Assembly: GCA_025055255.1 (NCBI GenBank)
Contig: JANWYI010000001.1
Coordinates: forward strand, 142,102-195,803
Direction of reading: 5' to 3'
Length of the DNA stretch: 53,702 nt
From: Anaerolineae bacterium
GTDB lineage: Bacteria; Chloroflexota; Anaerolineae; Aggregatilineales; UBA2796
In this document: positions 17,492 to 26,453 of the stretch, piece after piece
How positions within the stretch are numbered: position 1 is the first letter of the stretch
Layout of the letters: each line of letters starts with the position of its first letter
Notes under the pieces: model-generated
Seen by the model: only the letters and a program-made list of their open reading frames with translations
Told to the model about the DNA's origin: nothing
Databases searched by the model: none
Program-made: the position numbers and the translations under genes

Positions 17492-19114
17492 ATGCGGCAC
17501 ACATCAAAATCATTTGGTAAAATAGAAAACATGTTGATGCTAACCGACTATCGCGTCCGCCAACGCGACTACTTGCTCGAAATCGCCCGTGCGCTTACCT
17601 CACGCCTAGACGTGAGTGAGGTGCTGCGCTTGATTCTGGGTGCGTCGCTTGCCATGCTAGGCGGCGAAGTCGGACTCATCGCATTGCGCGAGCCAGATGA
17701 TCGCTTCCGCGCACGCGCAAGCGTCGGCGTGCCGCCAGAGAAACTGCACGTCTTTAAGCCGCTGCTGGAGAGCATCCTGATAGAAAATGGCGACATCCAG
17801 TATAGCCAGCTAGACCTGAAAATGCGCCTTGTGGCGCGTGCACTGGACATGCGCTTGCGGCAAGCCATCACATTGCCAATGGTCATGGGCGGGCAGATTC
17901 TCGGCGTGGTCTTCGTCTTCCGCAGCTATGTCGGCGAATACAGCGCTAATGACCAGAGCATCCTGCAGAGTTTTGCCGATCAGGCTGCAATTGCCGTTCA
18001 CAATGCACAGCTGTATGAGCGCCTGAGCGCTGAGCAGCAACGCTTGAGCGCGATCCTCGAGCACAGCGCCGACGGCGTGCTGATCATGGATGCATCACAA
18101 CGGATCATCGGCTTCAATAAAGCGCTAGAGCGCATCACAGGCTGGCGCCAAGCCGAGGCGCTCGGTCAACTGCACGATAGCATCTTCTTCTGGGAGCGCG
18201 TGGAGCACGGTCAGCCGTTGGGCGCGGCGCTAGCAAGCGGCTGGGCGCAACGCCCTCAAGCGGATGAGGATGAGCCAGACACACGGTATGTGGAAGGCGA
18301 TCTGCGACGGCGCGACGGCTCGCGGATCAGCCTTGGCATCACTTATACAGCGCTTTTTGACGATGATGGCAGGTTGCAGAACATTATCGCCAACGTGCGC
18401 GACATCACGCACTTTCGGCGCGCGCAAGAGGCAAAGTCTGCTTTCATCTCAGCCGTCTCGCATGAATTGAAGACGCCTGTAGCGCTGATCAAGGGCTATG
18501 CCAGCACATTGCGCCGCGAGGATGCTCACTGGGATGAGGCGACCGTGCAACGCGCGCTCGCCGTAATTGAAGACGAGGCTGATCGTTTGGCGGCTCTGAT
18601 TGATAACTTACTAGCCGCCTCAAAGTTACAGGCGGAAGGCATGCGCCTGACACAAGTCAGCGAAGTAGACCTAGTCGAGTTGGTCTCGCGCGCAGTCGAG
18701 CGTTTCCAGACGCAGAGCGACAAGCATCGGCTGATTGTCGAGTTGCCGCCTGATTTGCCTACTATTCGCGGCGACGAAATGCGCTTGCGCCAGGTTTTTG
18801 ACAATCTGTTGAGCAACGCTATCAAATACTCGCCCGATGGCGGCGAAATTCGCGTGACGGGCAGTTTTGACGAGCAAGGTGTCACCATCAGTGTGAGCGA
18901 TCAGGGCGTTGGCATTCCGCCTGAAGACTTGCCACACATCTTTGAGCGTTTCTATCGCGTAGATAATGCACTCAGCCGTCGCACACAAGGCGCAGGCTTA
19001 GGGCTGTATCTAGCGAACGCTTTCGTCAAGGCACACGGCGGCAGGATCAGCGTAGAAAGCACGCTGCATAAAGGCTCAACCTTTCACGTTTGGCTACCGC
19101 GTCCGCTTGCCTAG
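17492..19114 (+). CDS. Soluble GAF-PAS sensor histidine kinase
   Basis: 540 residues with no membrane segment. A GAF domain (about 25-175: ILGASLAMLGGEVGLIAL ... SFADQAAIAVHNAQLYERL) is followed by a PAS domain (about 180-310), HisKA with His324 in AVSHELKTP, and HATPase_c with N box (NLLSNAIKYSPDGG), G1 (DQGVGIPPEDLPHIFERFYR) and G2 (GAGLGLYLANAF). It probably reads a cytoplasmic signal and phosphorylates a response regulator not present here. The start is uncertain: ATG at 17492, or ATG at 17531 just after TAAAAT (17518-17523), which would give a leaderless transcript. The GAF domain begins after both. Confidence 0.9.
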   Translation: MRHTSKSFGKIENMLMLTDYRVRQRDYLLEIARALTSRLDVSEVLRLILGASLAMLGGEVGLIALREPDDRFRARASVGVPPEKLHVFKPLLESILIENGDIQYSQLDLKMRLVARALDMRLRQAITLPMVMGGQILGVVFVFRSYVGEYSANDQSILQSFADQAAIAVHNAQLYERLSAEQQRLSAILEHSADGVLIMDASQRIIGFNKALERITGWRQAEALGQLHDSIFFWERVEHGQPLGAALASGWAQRPQADEDEPDTRYVEGDLRRRDGSRISLGITYTALFDDDGRLQNIIANVRDITHFRRAQEAKSAFISAVSHELKTPVALIKGYASTLRREDAHWDEATVQRALAVIEDEADRLAALIDNLLAASKLQAEGMRLTQVSEVDLVELVSRAVERFQTQSDKHRLIVELPPDLPTIRGDEMRLRQVFDNLLSNAIKYSPDGGEIRVTGSFDEQGVTISVSDQGVGIPPEDLPHIFERFYRVDNALSRRTQGAGLGLYLANAFVKAHGGRISVESTLHKGSTFHVWLPRPLA

Positions 19115-19156
19115 TTCCAGAGGATCGGCACGTATTTTCTACAAGGAGTCTGATGA

Positions 19157-20647
19157 ATGTTTCAACCGATAACGCGGCAGATTGCCTGCCCAAGCTGCCG
19201 TCAGCCGTTCGTGGCTCAGATCGAGCAGATCGTTGACGGCGGACGCGATCCAAACGCCAAAGCGCGTTTCTTGAGCGGACTGATCAACACTGTGCGCTGT
19301 CCGTATTGCGGTTTTGAGTTCCGCTTAGCCACACCAATCCTATATCATGACGCGCGCAAGGAACTGCTGCTGGTCAACATACCAGCGGAGCTCGGCTTAC
19401 CTGCTGCTGAGCAAGAGCGCGTGATCGGCTCACTGACACAAGCTGTCGTCAACAGCTTGCCGCAAGAGCAGCGCAAAGGCTATCTGCTAATGCCGCGCTC
19501 AACACTCACTTTGCAGGGCATGATTGAGGCAGTCCTTGAGGCTGACGGCATCACAAAGGAGATGCTTGAGTCGCGCCGCAACAAGCTACGTCTTGCTGAA
19601 CAGTTTTTCCGAACTGACCCTGAACAGTGGCAGGCTCTGGCACAGCAGCACGATGCTGAGCTAGATGAAGAGTTCTTTACCATGCTTACGGCTTCAGCTG
19701 AGGCTGCTCTGCATAACGGTCGGCGCGACGTCGCACAGGCGATGCTCACACTGCGCGACCAGTTGCTCAGTCTCTCCAGCACAGGTCAGCGCTTGATCAG
19801 CGCGGCTTCTGAACAAGAGGCGCTGATCCAAGCTGTGGCGAGCGATCTGAACGCAATCGGCGCTCAGATCAGCCGCGAGAGGCTGCTGGACTTAGCAATC
19901 AGCTACGCGCAGGAAGACGCCGCTGAGAAACTTGAGGTCTTGGTTAGCTTGGCGCGTCCAGCTTTGGACTACGCTTTCTTCCAGCTGTTGACAGAACGCA
20001 TCGAAGCAGCTGAGCCATCTGAGCGCGCCTCGCTGGCGTTTCTGCGCGATCATCTGCTCACGCTCACACAAGCCATTGATCAGCAATCGCAGGCAATGGT
20101 GCAGCAGGCGGCTCAAACGTTGCAAGCTATCGCCAACAGCCAAGACCTTGACGCGGCAATTCGCTCACGGCTTGATCTGATTGACGACACCTTCCTCTCT
20201 GTGCTGACCGCTAATATCCAAAATGCTGAACAGACGGGCAAGCCGATGGTCGCGGCGCGCTTGCGCGAGGTGATGGATCGCATTACGGCGATCCTGCAAG
20301 AGAATGCGCCGCCTGCTGTTCGGTTCATCAACGAGCTTCTGCAACAGCCAACGGCTGAACGCGCGCGCGAGCTGCTTGTGGCGCGTGCGGCTGAGTTCGG
20401 ACGCGAGTTGCTGGACGTGATGACTGCCCTGATGAACGAGCTAAGCATGCGTGGTCGCAGCGCAACGCTAGACCGCTTAACCACGTTGCGTAACATGGCG
20501 ATTGACGTGCTAGGCGACCTTGCCATGCAGGAAGATGACAGCGCAGACGGCAAGACTACCTCTTCCGACTCTGATGCTAAGCCTGCTGAGCGCCAAAGCG
20601 GCATTATTCTGCCTTTCTCAGCGCGCAAACGTCCGCGCAACAGCTAG
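19157..20647 (+). CDS. CpXC domain-containing protein
   Basis: 496 residues. The first 130 residues hold two Cys pairs, CPSC at about 11-14 and CPYC at about 49-52, with the layout of the CpXC domain found in several bacterial groups, followed by LVNIPAEL and a long all-helical region (about 130-470). The helical part is rich in Ala, Glu and Gln with repeated leucine spacing, probably coiled coils or TPR-like helices. Function is not known; a metal-binding or redox-sensing N-terminus is likely. A good ribosome site, AAGGAG, precedes the ATG. It follows the soluble kinase by 42 bases and may be co-transcribed. Confidence 0.75.
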   Translation: MFQPITRQIACPSCRQPFVAQIEQIVDGGRDPNAKARFLSGLINTVRCPYCGFEFRLATPILYHDARKELLLVNIPAELGLPAAEQERVIGSLTQAVVNSLPQEQRKGYLLMPRSTLTLQGMIEAVLEADGITKEMLESRRNKLRLAEQFFRTDPEQWQALAQQHDAELDEEFFTMLTASAEAALHNGRRDVAQAMLTLRDQLLSLSSTGQRLISAASEQEALIQAVASDLNAIGAQISRERLLDLAISYAQEDAAEKLEVLVSLARPALDYAFFQLLTERIEAAEPSERASLAFLRDHLLTLTQAIDQQSQAMVQQAAQTLQAIANSQDLDAAIRSRLDLIDDTFLSVLTANIQNAEQTGKPMVAARLREVMDRITAILQENAPPAVRFINELLQQPTAERARELLVARAAEFGRELLDVMTALMNELSMRGRSATLDRLTTLRNMAIDVLGDLAMQEDDSADGKTTSSDSDAKPAERQSGIILPFSARKRPRNS

Positions 20648-20735
20648 TTAAGTCTTCGTGCGCAGGCGAGCTGACCGTCACACTATAGCCTCAGGTGTGG
20701 CTAGTTTGCGCTGAGCCTTGCTCCGAGTCTCAGGG

Positions 20736-20741
20736 TATAAT
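20736..20741 (+). promoter_or_regulatory. Candidate -10 box of lipoprotein gene
   Basis: A perfect TATAAT 36 bases before the ATG at 20778. No good -35 lies at 16-18 bases. It supports choosing 20778 rather than the upstream in-frame TTG at 20718, which would lie before the transcript start. Confidence 0.35.
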
Positions 20742-20777
20742 CAGGCGCGGACAGGCTTGAACAAAGGGTTGGAGCGC

Positions 20778-21593
20778 ATGTGGCGAAAACTTGCCTTGAT
20801 ATGCACTGTGCTACTGCTGGCAGCTTGCGGGAATGCACCTGCTGCCGAGCAAACGTCTCCTTCACAGCCCCAAGGCGAGGTCATTGGCTGGGATCGCAAT
20901 CCAAACACGATTGTTATGCGCCTTGATCGGATTATCCTCAACGAGTCGCCGCGCGAGCGCCTAAATCGCTTGCCTGCATGCACGCTTTACGGCGATGGAC
21001 GCTTGGTCTGGGTGAGCGCTGTGCCGCCAGCCGGCGAGGAAGTCTCTGAGACCTACCTTGACGAAGTGACCATGCGCAGCTTCCTTGAGTACATCATCCG
21101 CGACCTGAATTTCTACGATCTGCCTGATCTCGCTGCGCAAGAGTTCCCGCCGAGCGAAAATGCCGCGCAAGAGAGCCTGACGCTGAACGTCTCGCGCGGC
21201 TTGCGCACCATTCGCAGCTACCGAGGCTGGGCGAATAATGCCTATCTCGCCGTCTTAGAGCGCTGCCGAACGATCAATCCGCAACGTGCGCTCTTTGTGC
21301 CAACAGGCGCTTGGATCACGGTCTACCAAGAGGAGCGTAATCCTGCCCTGCCTGAAGTTGGCTGGCCTCTGACCGCGCCATTCCGCCTTGCCGAAGTAGC
21401 TGCCAGTGGCGAGGCGCGCTGGATCAGCGGCGTGGCGCTTGCGCAGTTATGGAGCTATGAACGGCAAACGCTAGGACGAATGCAGTGGATCGAAAATAAC
21501 CTCGCCTATCGCGTAGCAATCCAAGTGCCGAATATTTCCCGCGACTCACCGCCTGCGCCGTCTATCAGCGAGACGCCGACGCCTAACCCGTAG
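20778..21593 (+). CDS. Predicted lipoprotein of unknown function
   Basis: 271 residues from the ATG at 20778, chosen because it begins a clean lipoprotein signal (MWRKLALICTVLLLAAC, lipobox Cys17) and has GGAG just upstream. The mature part has no membrane segment; it carries MRLDRIILNE, a two-Cys stretch (CTLYGDGRLVW, later ERCRTINP) and ends in a Thr/Pro-rich tail. No domain is recognised. It should be anchored to the outer face of the membrane. It ends 69 bases before the first c-di-AMP receptor gene. Confidence 0.75.
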   Translation: MWRKLALICTVLLLAACGNAPAAEQTSPSQPQGEVIGWDRNPNTIVMRLDRIILNESPRERLNRLPACTLYGDGRLVWVSAVPPAGEEVSETYLDEVTMRSFLEYIIRDLNFYDLPDLAAQEFPPSENAAQESLTLNVSRGLRTIRSYRGWANNAYLAVLERCRTINPQRALFVPTGAWITVYQEERNPALPEVGWPLTAPFRLAEVAASGEARWISGVALAQLWSYERQTLGRMQWIENNLAYRVAIQVPNISRDSPPAPSISETPTPNP

Positions 21594-21662
21594 TTCACGC
21601 AAGCCATGTTATACTTGCTACCATGTTCGGCATATGTGCCGATACGGAGAAGTTTTGCCCGT

Positions 21663-21989
21663 ATGAAACTTATTGTGGCGACGGTACAAGATCAGGACTC
21701 AGATTACGTGGTGAGTAAACTGACCGAAAAAGGCTATCGTGTGACGCAAGTCGGCTCAACAGGCGGCTTTTTACGGCAAGGCAACACGACGCTCTTAGTC
21801 GGCGTGGACGATAGATTGGTCGAGCCAGTGATCGAACTGCTGACGGCTTCTAGCCAACGCCGTATGCGCTATATGCCAATGGCAACCGGCACCACACCTA
21901 ATGGCATGACGCTCTACAATTACGTAGAGGTCGAAGTTGGCGGCGCTACGATCTTTGTCTTGGACGTTGAGCATTTCGAACAAATCTAG
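21663..21989 (+). CDS. darA: Cyclic-di-AMP receptor, PII-like (DarA/PstA family)
   Basis: 108 residues from ATG 21663, the standard length of the family; the frame stays open 19 codons upstream, but this ATG matches the family start and follows GGAGAAG. DarA/PstA proteins are trimers that bind c-di-AMP between subunits. The conserved GSTGGFLRQGNTTLLVGV block is intact; Arg26, Thr28, Phe36, Leu37 and Asn41 sit where ligand contacts are described for the family, and the C-terminal FEQ is kept. A long T-loop-like segment (about 60-90) is present. A 6-bp hairpin (21627-21642) sits just before the ribosome site. A shorter paralogue follows 10 bases on. No diadenylate cyclase is in the window. Confidence 0.9.
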   Translation: MKLIVATVQDQDSDYVVSKLTEKGYRVTQVGSTGGFLRQGNTTLLVGVDDRLVEPVIELLTASSQRRMRYMPMATGTTPNGMTLYNYVEVEVGGATIFVLDVEHFEQI

Positions 21990-21999
21990 CATAACAATC

Positions 22000-22269
22000 A
22001 TGAAAAAGCTCATTTTCGCTATCATCATGGCAGACGCAGTAGAACCTGTTTCGCGGGCGCTGGTAGAAAGGCAGTTCTCAGTCACACAGATTGCCAGTGT
22101 CGGCGGCTTCTTGCGGCGCGGCAACACGACGCTCGTCATAGGCGTGGATGAAGAGCAAGTGCAGAACGTCATTGCCGTGATTCGTGAGGCGTGTGCACCG
22201 TACAGCAAAGGCGACCATCATGCTGCCACACTTTTCGTGCTGAACGCTGCACAGTTTATTCAGACATGA
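22000..22269 (+). CDS. Second DarA-like protein with shortened loop
   Basis: 89 residues, tandem paralogue of the preceding gene (shared GGFLR-x-GNTTL-x-x-GVD block and C-terminal F-x-Q). It is about 19 residues shorter, all in the loop between the central strands (residues about 60-75), and the family's Arg26 position is Ser. It may bind c-di-AMP differently, bind another ligand, or form mixed trimers with the first copy. The frame stays open upstream, but the ATG at 22000 matches the family start. Its stop overlaps the queA start (ATGA). Confidence 0.82.
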   Translation: MKKLIFAIIMADAVEPVSRALVERQFSVTQIASVGGFLRRGNTTLVIGVDEEQVQNVIAVIREACAPYSKGDHHAATLFVLNAAQFIQT

Positions 22270-23363
22270 GCGCATTGCCTTGCCGTCCCGAAGATTTTGA
22301 CTATGCTCTGCCGCCTGAGCGCATTGCCCAAACAGCAGTAGAGCCGCGTGACTCAGCGCGCCTGCTTGTGGTACATCGTCAGAGCGGCGCACTTGAGCAT
22401 CGTATCTTTCGTGACCTGCCCGACTATCTAACGTCAAATGATGCACTCGTCCTTAACCAGACGCGCGTCATCCCGGCACGGTTGCGGGCGCGCAAGGTGC
22501 GGAGTGGCGGCGCTGTTGAGATTCTTCTAGCGCAAAAGTTGACAGATGAGCAGTGGTTAGCGCTGTTAGGCGGCAAACGCCTGACTGTTGGCACACGCCT
22601 GCGCGTAGAAGGCGCGCCTGACCTAGAGGCAGAGGTATGTGAAGTGCGCGAAGGTGCGCAACGCGTCATTCGATTTAGCGCGCCTGTTGAGCCGCACTTA
22701 CAGCAGATTGGCGAGTTGCCGCTGCCGCCGTACATTCATCAAAAGCTCAGCGATCCTGAGCGCTACCAGACGGTCTACAGTCGCGTAGAGGGCTCAGCAG
22801 CTGCGCCAACTGCAGGTCTGCATTTCACACCAGAGCTGCTCCTGCGCATCCGCGAAATGGGCGTAGCACTGGTCTACTGTACGCTGCATGTTGGACTTGG
22901 CACATTTTTGCCGTTGCGCGAAGATCAGATCGCAACGCGGCGCTTGCATGCCGAATATGCTGAGCTATCGCCTGAGGCGGCTAGGCAGTTGAACGAGGTC
23001 AAGTTGCGCGGCGGACGTATTTTCGCAGTCGGCACTACAACAGTCCGCACATTAGAGACAGCAGCGCTCTACGCGCTCGGTGTGACGCCTGAGCGTCTGA
23101 CTCAAGCAGGCTATGAGGATGCAGAGCAATGCGCATGGCGACCGTTAAGTGCTTTCAGCGCTCAGACAGAGTTATTTATTATGCCCGGCTTCAAGTTCCG
23201 CGCTGTGGACGCTATGATCACAAATTTTCACTTGCCTAAGTCATCACTGCTGATGCTGGTCAGCGCCTTCGCCGAGCGCGAGCTGATCTTGCGCGCTTAT
23301 CAAGTGGCGATTCAAGAACAGTATCGTTTTTACAGCTTAGGCGACGCGATGCTGATCGTATAG
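22266..23363 (+). CDS. queA: S-adenosylmethionine:tRNA ribosyltransferase-isomerase
   Basis: 365 residues, normal for QueA. It transfers and rearranges the ribosyl part of SAM onto preQ1 in tRNA, making epoxyqueuosine. Family blocks are clear: DFDYALPPERIAQTAVEPRDSARLL, LVLNQTRVIPARL, AAPTAGLHFTPELL, VGLGTFLPLR, GTTTVRTLE and FHLPKSSLLMLVSAFA. The start at 22266 overlaps the preceding stop by 4 bases; longer in-frame starts would run into the c-di-AMP receptor gene. No other queuosine gene is in the window. Confidence 0.95.
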   Translation: MSALPCRPEDFDYALPPERIAQTAVEPRDSARLLVVHRQSGALEHRIFRDLPDYLTSNDALVLNQTRVIPARLRARKVRSGGAVEILLAQKLTDEQWLALLGGKRLTVGTRLRVEGAPDLEAEVCEVREGAQRVIRFSAPVEPHLQQIGELPLPPYIHQKLSDPERYQTVYSRVEGSAAAPTAGLHFTPELLLRIREMGVALVYCTLHVGLGTFLPLREDQIATRRLHAEYAELSPEAARQLNEVKLRGGRIFAVGTTTVRTLETAALYALGVTPERLTQAGYEDAEQCAWRPLSAFSAQTELFIMPGFKFRAVDAMITNFHLPKSSLLMLVSAFAERELILRAYQVAIQEQYRFYSLGDAMLIV

Positions 23364-23372
23364 GCAAGTGCC

Positions 23373-24065
23373 ATGTTGCTCGCTCTGGACACTGCCACGC
23401 GCATGCTCAGCCTTGCCTTGCATGACGGCACAGGAGTATACGTCGAACACACTTGGCAGACCGAGAGTCACCATACAGTTGAGCTCGTGCCAGCTATCCA
23501 AGCCGCTTTACGTCAAGTTGGTCTAATGCCACGCGACCTGACTCATCTAGCCGTGGCGCAAGGTCCGGGATCGTTCAACGGTCTACGCGTCGGTTTCAGT
23601 GTGGCACAGAGCCTTGCCCTCGCGCTGAGACTGCCACTTGTTGCAGTTCCAACATTGGACATTGCAGCAGCAGCGCAGCCGCCACTCACAGAGAGCCTAA
23701 TTGCCTTCGCACAGGCAGGGCGTGGCAGACTGTGCGGCGCGGCGTATCGTTGGTCAGCTGAACAAGGGTGGCAAGCGGTCAGCGAGACGCGCATTGAGAC
23801 GCCTGAGGCACTGTTGACCATGTTCAGCGCACCACAAGTGCCGACTCGTGTGGTCGGCGAGGCTGACGATGCTGTCCGTGCAGCTGTTCATGTGCTGAAT
23901 GCAATGCATAACCGTCGCTTAGAACTCGCTACACCTGCTTGGGCGTTGCGGCGTGCTGCTTTCCTAGCCGAGTTGGCTTGGGCGCGCTTTCGGAGCGGCG
24001 ATCAAGGCGATCCGTTGCGCGCTGTGCCGTTTTATTTGCATCAGCCAGGCGTGCCACATCCATAA
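23373..24065 (+). CDS. tsaB: tRNA threonylcarbamoyladenosine biosynthesis protein TsaB
   Basis: 230 residues. N-terminal MLLALDTATRMLSLALHDG, then VELVPAIQAALRQ and AVAQGPGSFNGLRVGFSVAQSLALAL are the hallmark of TsaB, the partner that activates TsaD in t6A37 tRNA modification. It is an ASKHA fold without a complete active site of its own. It sits 9 bases after queA and 12 before rimI, forming a tRNA/ribosome modification operon; tsaD, tsaC and tsaE are not here. Confidence 0.93.
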   Translation: MLLALDTATRMLSLALHDGTGVYVEHTWQTESHHTVELVPAIQAALRQVGLMPRDLTHLAVAQGPGSFNGLRVGFSVAQSLALALRLPLVAVPTLDIAAAAQPPLTESLIAFAQAGRGRLCGAAYRWSAEQGWQAVSETRIETPEALLTMFSAPQVPTRVVGEADDAVRAAVHVLNAMHNRRLELATPAWALRRAAFLAELAWARFRSGDQGDPLRAVPFYLHQPGVPHP

Positions 24066-24077
24066 GGTGACCAGACA

Positions 24078-24641
24078 ATGTTTACGCTACGCTACATGCG
24101 CTTGCAAGACGTTCCGCACGTCATGGTGATTGACCGTCTCGCCTTCCAGACGCCTTGGTCAATGAATTCTTACATCTTTGAGATTAATGACAATCGAAGC
24201 GCTCACATGATTGTGCTGGAGCAAAATAGCGAGACGCCGCTCGTTGTTGGTTACAGCGGCATGTGGCTGATTGATGGCGAGGCACACATCAGCACAATTG
24301 CTACACATCCTGATTGGCGCGGTCGAGGTCTGGGCGAGGTGCTGCTGGCAGGCATGGTGCTGCGCAGTATGCATCTGGGCGCAACCTACAGCGTCCTAGA
24401 GGTGCGCGTGAGCAATGTGCCTGCCATTAATCTCTATCGCAAATACGAGTTTCAGATTGTGAGCGTGCGCAAAGGTTACTACCGCGATAACAACGAGGAC
24501 GCCTATCTGATGCATTTGACGCCGCTTGACGCCGCCTACGCTGAGCGCTTTGCCGCACGTTGGCGTGCCTTGCAGGCGCGCGTCGCTTTCACTGATCTAC
24601 TCTCACTTGGACGACCGAGCGGCTGTGAGCCGATTACCTAA
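24078..24641 (+). CDS. rimI: Ribosomal protein S18-alanine N-acetyltransferase (RimI-like GNAT)
   Basis: 187 residues. GNAT fold with the acetyl-CoA pyrophosphate loop RGRGLG in ISTIATHPDWRGRGLGEVLL, the LEVRVSN-x-PAINLYRKYEF strand-helix of RimI proteins and the terminal KGYYRDNNEDAYLMHL. RimI acetylates the N-terminal Ala of ribosomal protein S18. The last 30 residues go beyond the usual RimI end. The position after tsaB is the common arrangement and supports the call over a generic GNAT. Confidence 0.87.
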   Translation: MFTLRYMRLQDVPHVMVIDRLAFQTPWSMNSYIFEINDNRSAHMIVLEQNSETPLVVGYSGMWLIDGEAHISTIATHPDWRGRGLGEVLLAGMVLRSMHLGATYSVLEVRVSNVPAINLYRKYEFQIVSVRKGYYRDNNEDAYLMHLTPLDAAYAERFAARWRALQARVAFTDLLSLGRPSGCEPIT

Positions 24642-24666
24642 AATGATTTGAGGAGAGACTGTCTAG

Positions 24667-25323
24667 ATGACTGAGACGTTAACAGTTGAGCAGCGACGCG
24701 CTGCGCTTGAGGGAATTGCCGCTGAAGTCCGCGCCTGCACTAGGTGTCCGTTGCACGCCGCTGGGCGCACTAACGCTGTGCCAGGCGCAGGCAGCTACAC
24801 AGCGGAAGTCATGTTCATTGGCGAAGGACCGGGCTTCAACGAAGATCGGCAAGGGTTGCCATTCGTCGGGCAATCAGGCAAGCTGCTGGACGAATTGCTG
24901 AGCATGATCGGCATGAGGCGCTCACAAGTGTTCATCACCAATGTAGTCAAGTGCCGTCCGCCTGAAAACCGCGATCCGTTGCCTGATGAAATCACGATTT
25001 GCACACAAGCCTACCTCTACCGTCAAATTGAGCTGATCGCGCCGAAGGTCATTGTGACGCTTGGACGTTTCAGCATGGGCTTGTTCTTCCCAAATGCCAA
25101 AATCACGCAGATTCACGGGCGCGAAAAGTGGGAAAACGGACGTGCCTACTTGCCGCTCTATCATCCTGCAGCTGTGTTGCGCAACATGGAGACGCTCAAG
25201 CCACAAATGGAAGCAGATTTCCGTAAGATTCCGCAGCTAGTGGCACAATGGGCAAGCAGACAAAGTAGCACGACAGCCGCCAGCGCGTCTGCAGAGCCGC
25301 CTGAGCAGCTCACACTGTTCTAG
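24667..25323 (+). CDS. Uracil-DNA glycosylase, family 4 (Fe-S)
   Basis: 218 residues. It cuts uracil from DNA in base-excision repair. Family 4 features: Cys pair in CTRCPLH (about 19-22), [27 protein letters not shown] catalytic block, [14 protein letters not shown] with the third Cys, [13 protein letters not shown] with the fourth, and H-P-A-A in the leucine loop ([10 protein letters not shown]). The four Cys should bind a 4Fe-4S cluster. ATG with GGAG shortly upstream. The last 25 residues are a Ser/Ala-rich tail. Confidence 0.93.
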   Translation: MTETLTVEQRRAALEGIAAEVRACTRCPLHAAGRTNAVPGAGSYTAEVMFIGEGPGFNEDRQGLPFVGQSGKLLDELLSMIGMRRSQVFITNVVKCRPPENRDPLPDEITICTQAYLYRQIELIAPKVIVTLGRFSMGLFFPNAKITQIHGREKWENGRAYLPLYHPAAVLRNMETLKPQMEADFRKIPQLVAQWASRQSSTTAASASAEPPEQLTLF

Positions 25324-25382
25324 ATGAGCCGAAGTTGCGTGTCAGCCCAGTTCTGCTAGGATTGAGACCTAGCGAACGGTGA

Positions 25383-26453
25383 GTGGAGACGCAGACTGTG
25401 GATAGTCCGATAATGATTTTGGCAGTGAGCAGCCTAGCGGCGCTCATAGCAAGCCTAGGCGTGCGCTCGACGCGCCAATACGCCGCCCAACATAGTCCAC
25501 TGCGCAGTGGAGCGTTTCATAGCGCGCCTAACGGCGGCGGTCTTACTATTTTAATAGTTGTGCTGGTGCTCTTCATGCCGTTCGGCTTGAGCATGAGCGC
25601 CGATCCAAGCCTAGTGACGCGATTCTCGCTCGCTGCGACGCTGATGGCGTCCATTGGCTTTTATGAAGACCTAAGGACGTTGCCACGCCTTGTGCGCCTG
25701 TTAGTGCAAGCCGTGGCTGCGTTTACTTTTGTGCCAGCTGTGCCATTGACTCGCCTTGCACTGCCTGTGCTCGACCTTGAACTGCCACTCTGGCTGGGCT
25801 ACGCAATAGCGACGCTGTGGCTTGTCGGCTTGACCAATGTCTACTGTTACATGGACGGCATCAATGGCTTGGCAAGCGGACAAGCTGTCCTAGCGGCAAG
25901 TCTCTGGGCATTCATCGGCTGGCTGTGTGGTGCGCCGCTAGTCACTTTCCTAGCAGCGCTGATTGGCGGAAGTGCGCTTGGCTTCACTGTTTACAACTTG
26001 CCGCCAAGAAGCATCTTTCTAGGCGAGACAGGCGGTAGCTTCCTCGGCTTTAGTCTGGCTGCTCTGCCGCTGATGTGCATTGGTCAAGGTGAGTCGCCGC
26101 GCCTGTTCATCAGCGGCATTCTGATCATGTCGCTCTTCACCTTTGACGCTGCTCTGACCCTTGTGCGCTACTTACTAGCAGGCAAAGTAGAGCCACGCGC
26201 CAATCGCTCACACTTGTACCAACGCTTGCTCAAGCTGGGCGATAAGCCGCTGCATGTGCTGTGGCTGTACTTGTTGCTCTCAGCAGGCTTTGGCGTGGCA
26301 GGTTTGCTCTACTGGTACGCAGCGATGCCTTCGATCTTGTTTGCTGTCGGCATGGTCTGCCTAACGCTCTACATATGGATCAAGCGCCGCGAGGCGCAGC
26401 ACGACTTCCTTTCGAATACGCTAGTCACGAAAGACGACCCAAGTCATCCATGA
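25383..26453 (+). CDS. Polyprenyl-phosphate sugar-1-phosphate transferase (MraY/WecA family)
   Basis: 356 residues, about ten membrane segments. It moves a sugar-1-phosphate from a UDP-sugar to undecaprenyl phosphate, the first step of glycan assembly at the inner face of the membrane. Signatures: FHSAPNGGG near residue 45, MDGINGLASG (catalytic Asp), FLGETGGSFLGF (the D-x-G-x motif is here G-E-T-G) and the cytoplasmic R-S-H-L-Y-Q-R-L loop. The pattern is closer to WbpL/WecA proteins than to MraY. Start GTG at 25383. It overlaps the next gene by 4 bases (ATGA), heading a three-gene glycan unit. Confidence 0.87.
   Translation: METQTVDSPIMILAVSSLAALIASLGVRSTRQYAAQHSPLRSGAFHSAPNGGGLTILIVVLVLFMPFGLSMSADPSLVTRFSLAATLMASIGFYEDLRTLPRLVRLLVQAVAAFTFVPAVPLTRLALPVLDLELPLWLGYAIATLWLVGLTNVYCYMDGINGLASGQAVLAASLWAFIGWLCGAPLVTFLAALIGGSALGFTVYNLPPRSIFLGETGGSFLGFSLAALPLMCIGQGESPRLFISGILIMSLFTFDAALTLVRYLLAGKVEPRANRSHLYQRLLKLGDKPLHVLWLYLLLSAGFGVAGLLYWYAAMPSILFAVGMVCLTLYIWIKRREAQHDFLSNTLVTKDDPSHP

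Noticed and set aside
20113-20640. 175-codon open frame antisense to the CpXC gene
   Set aside because: Ser/Arg-rich shadow frame without family match; the plus-strand gene is better supported.
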